From JBHIBR01 sp046759145 [NCBI: Nitrospinota bacterium] (GTDB lineage: Bacteria > UBA8248), in NCBI GenBank assembly GCA_046759145.1, contig JBHIBR010000127.1, positions 1 to 5,987 on the forward strand: DNA of 5,987 nt, written 5' to 3'. The first letter of the stretch is position 1, and every line of letters starts with the position of its first letter. The position numbers were made by a program, and so were the translations under genes. This document shows positions 5,772 to 5,987 of this stretch, one piece after another. The notes under the pieces are model-generated. The model had not been told where the DNA came from. It saw only the letters and a program-made list of their open reading frames with translations, and ran no database searches.

Positions 5772-5987
5772 TTAGCCTCTTCGGGCGGCCAACTGCTCCT
5801 CGGTCATGCCGAACTTGCGGATCCGGCTCCGGTAGGCGCGGATGGCTTCCTCCAGGTGCTCCTCCCGGAAATCGGGCCAGAGGACCTCGGTGAAGTAGAG
5901 CTCGGCGTAGGCCAGCTGCCAGAGCAGGTAGTTGCTGAGGCGCTGCTCTCCGCTGGTGCGGATGAGGAGGTCCACAGGGGGGAGGCC
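5772..5987 (-). CDS. uppS: Isoprenyl transferase (undecaprenyl diphosphate synthase), C-terminal part
   Basis: UppS condenses isopentenyl diphosphate units onto farnesyl diphosphate to make undecaprenyl diphosphate, the lipid carrier for peptidoglycan and other wall polymers. Only the last 71 residues lie in the window; the 5' end is beyond position 5987. They include the highly conserved block beginning [20 protein letters not shown] and continuing [15 protein letters not shown], which contains the isopentenyl diphosphate-binding arginines and serine and the late acidic metal-site Glu (in AYAELYF). Ser stands where many members have Gly in RTGGE; both are common. The C-terminal helix ends in a basic AARRG. 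Cis-type UppS is the expected form next to cdsA and dxr, and the reading frame is intact to the edge. Because the N-terminus is unseen, chain length and cis-decaprenyl versus undecaprenyl specificity cannot be judged. Confidence 0.95.
   Translation of the reverse strand, partial: GLPPVDLLIRTSGEQRLSNYLLWQLAYAELYFTEVLWPDFREEHLEEAIRAYRSRIRKFGMTEEQLAARRG

Noticed and set aside
1-5987. Search for tRNA or rRNA genes, CRISPR repeats, transposase remnants, attachment sites or riboswitches
   Set aside because: None seen on either strand; nearly all bases are accounted for by nine housekeeping genes.

Overview
The window is a compact, very GC-rich (roughly 70% by eye) stretch of bacterial chromosome in which every gene lies on the minus strand. 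Reading in the direction of transcription (right to left), nine genes follow one another almost without gaps: uppS (3' part only) - cdsA - dxr - pgpA - pncC/cinA C-terminal type - thpR - recA - recX - def (truncated by the window edge). No RNA gene, mobile element, CRISPR array, long repeat or transfer signature was seen. The largest non-coding gaps are 64 bases before recA and 40 bases before dxr, so no stretch above 300 bases lacks a gene.

Region 3757-5987 is the isoprenoid/phospholipid part. UppS makes the undecaprenyl carrier lipid, CdsA makes CDP-diacylglycerol, and Dxr commits to the MEP isoprenoid pathway that feeds UppS. PgpA then removes the phosphate from phosphatidylglycerophosphate, downstream of CdsA. 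Region 2184-3282 holds pncC (NMN deamidase, pyridine-nucleotide salvage) and thpR (RNA 2',3'-cyclic phosphodiesterase). Region 1-2119 holds recA, its modulator recX, and def, which deformylates nascent proteins.

Neighbouring genes overlap or nearly touch: dxr/pgpA by about 29 bases, pgpA/pncC by 4, pncC/thpR with a 1-base gap, recA/recX by 4, recX/def with an 8-base gap. This suggests translational coupling. The one place where a fresh promoter looks plausible is just before recA, overlapping the thpR 3' end. No recognisable LexA/SOS operator was found there.

The organism is probably a high-GC bacterium using the MEP pathway. The pgpA-cinA-thpR-recA-recX order is reminiscent of deltaproteobacteria-like and related GC-rich lineages, but the taxon cannot be fixed from this window. 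I see no undescribed system: this is core housekeeping DNA. What is mildly notable is how two usually separate conserved clusters are joined (dxr is followed by pgpA rather than the common rseP), plus a few motif substitutions and non-ATG starts.
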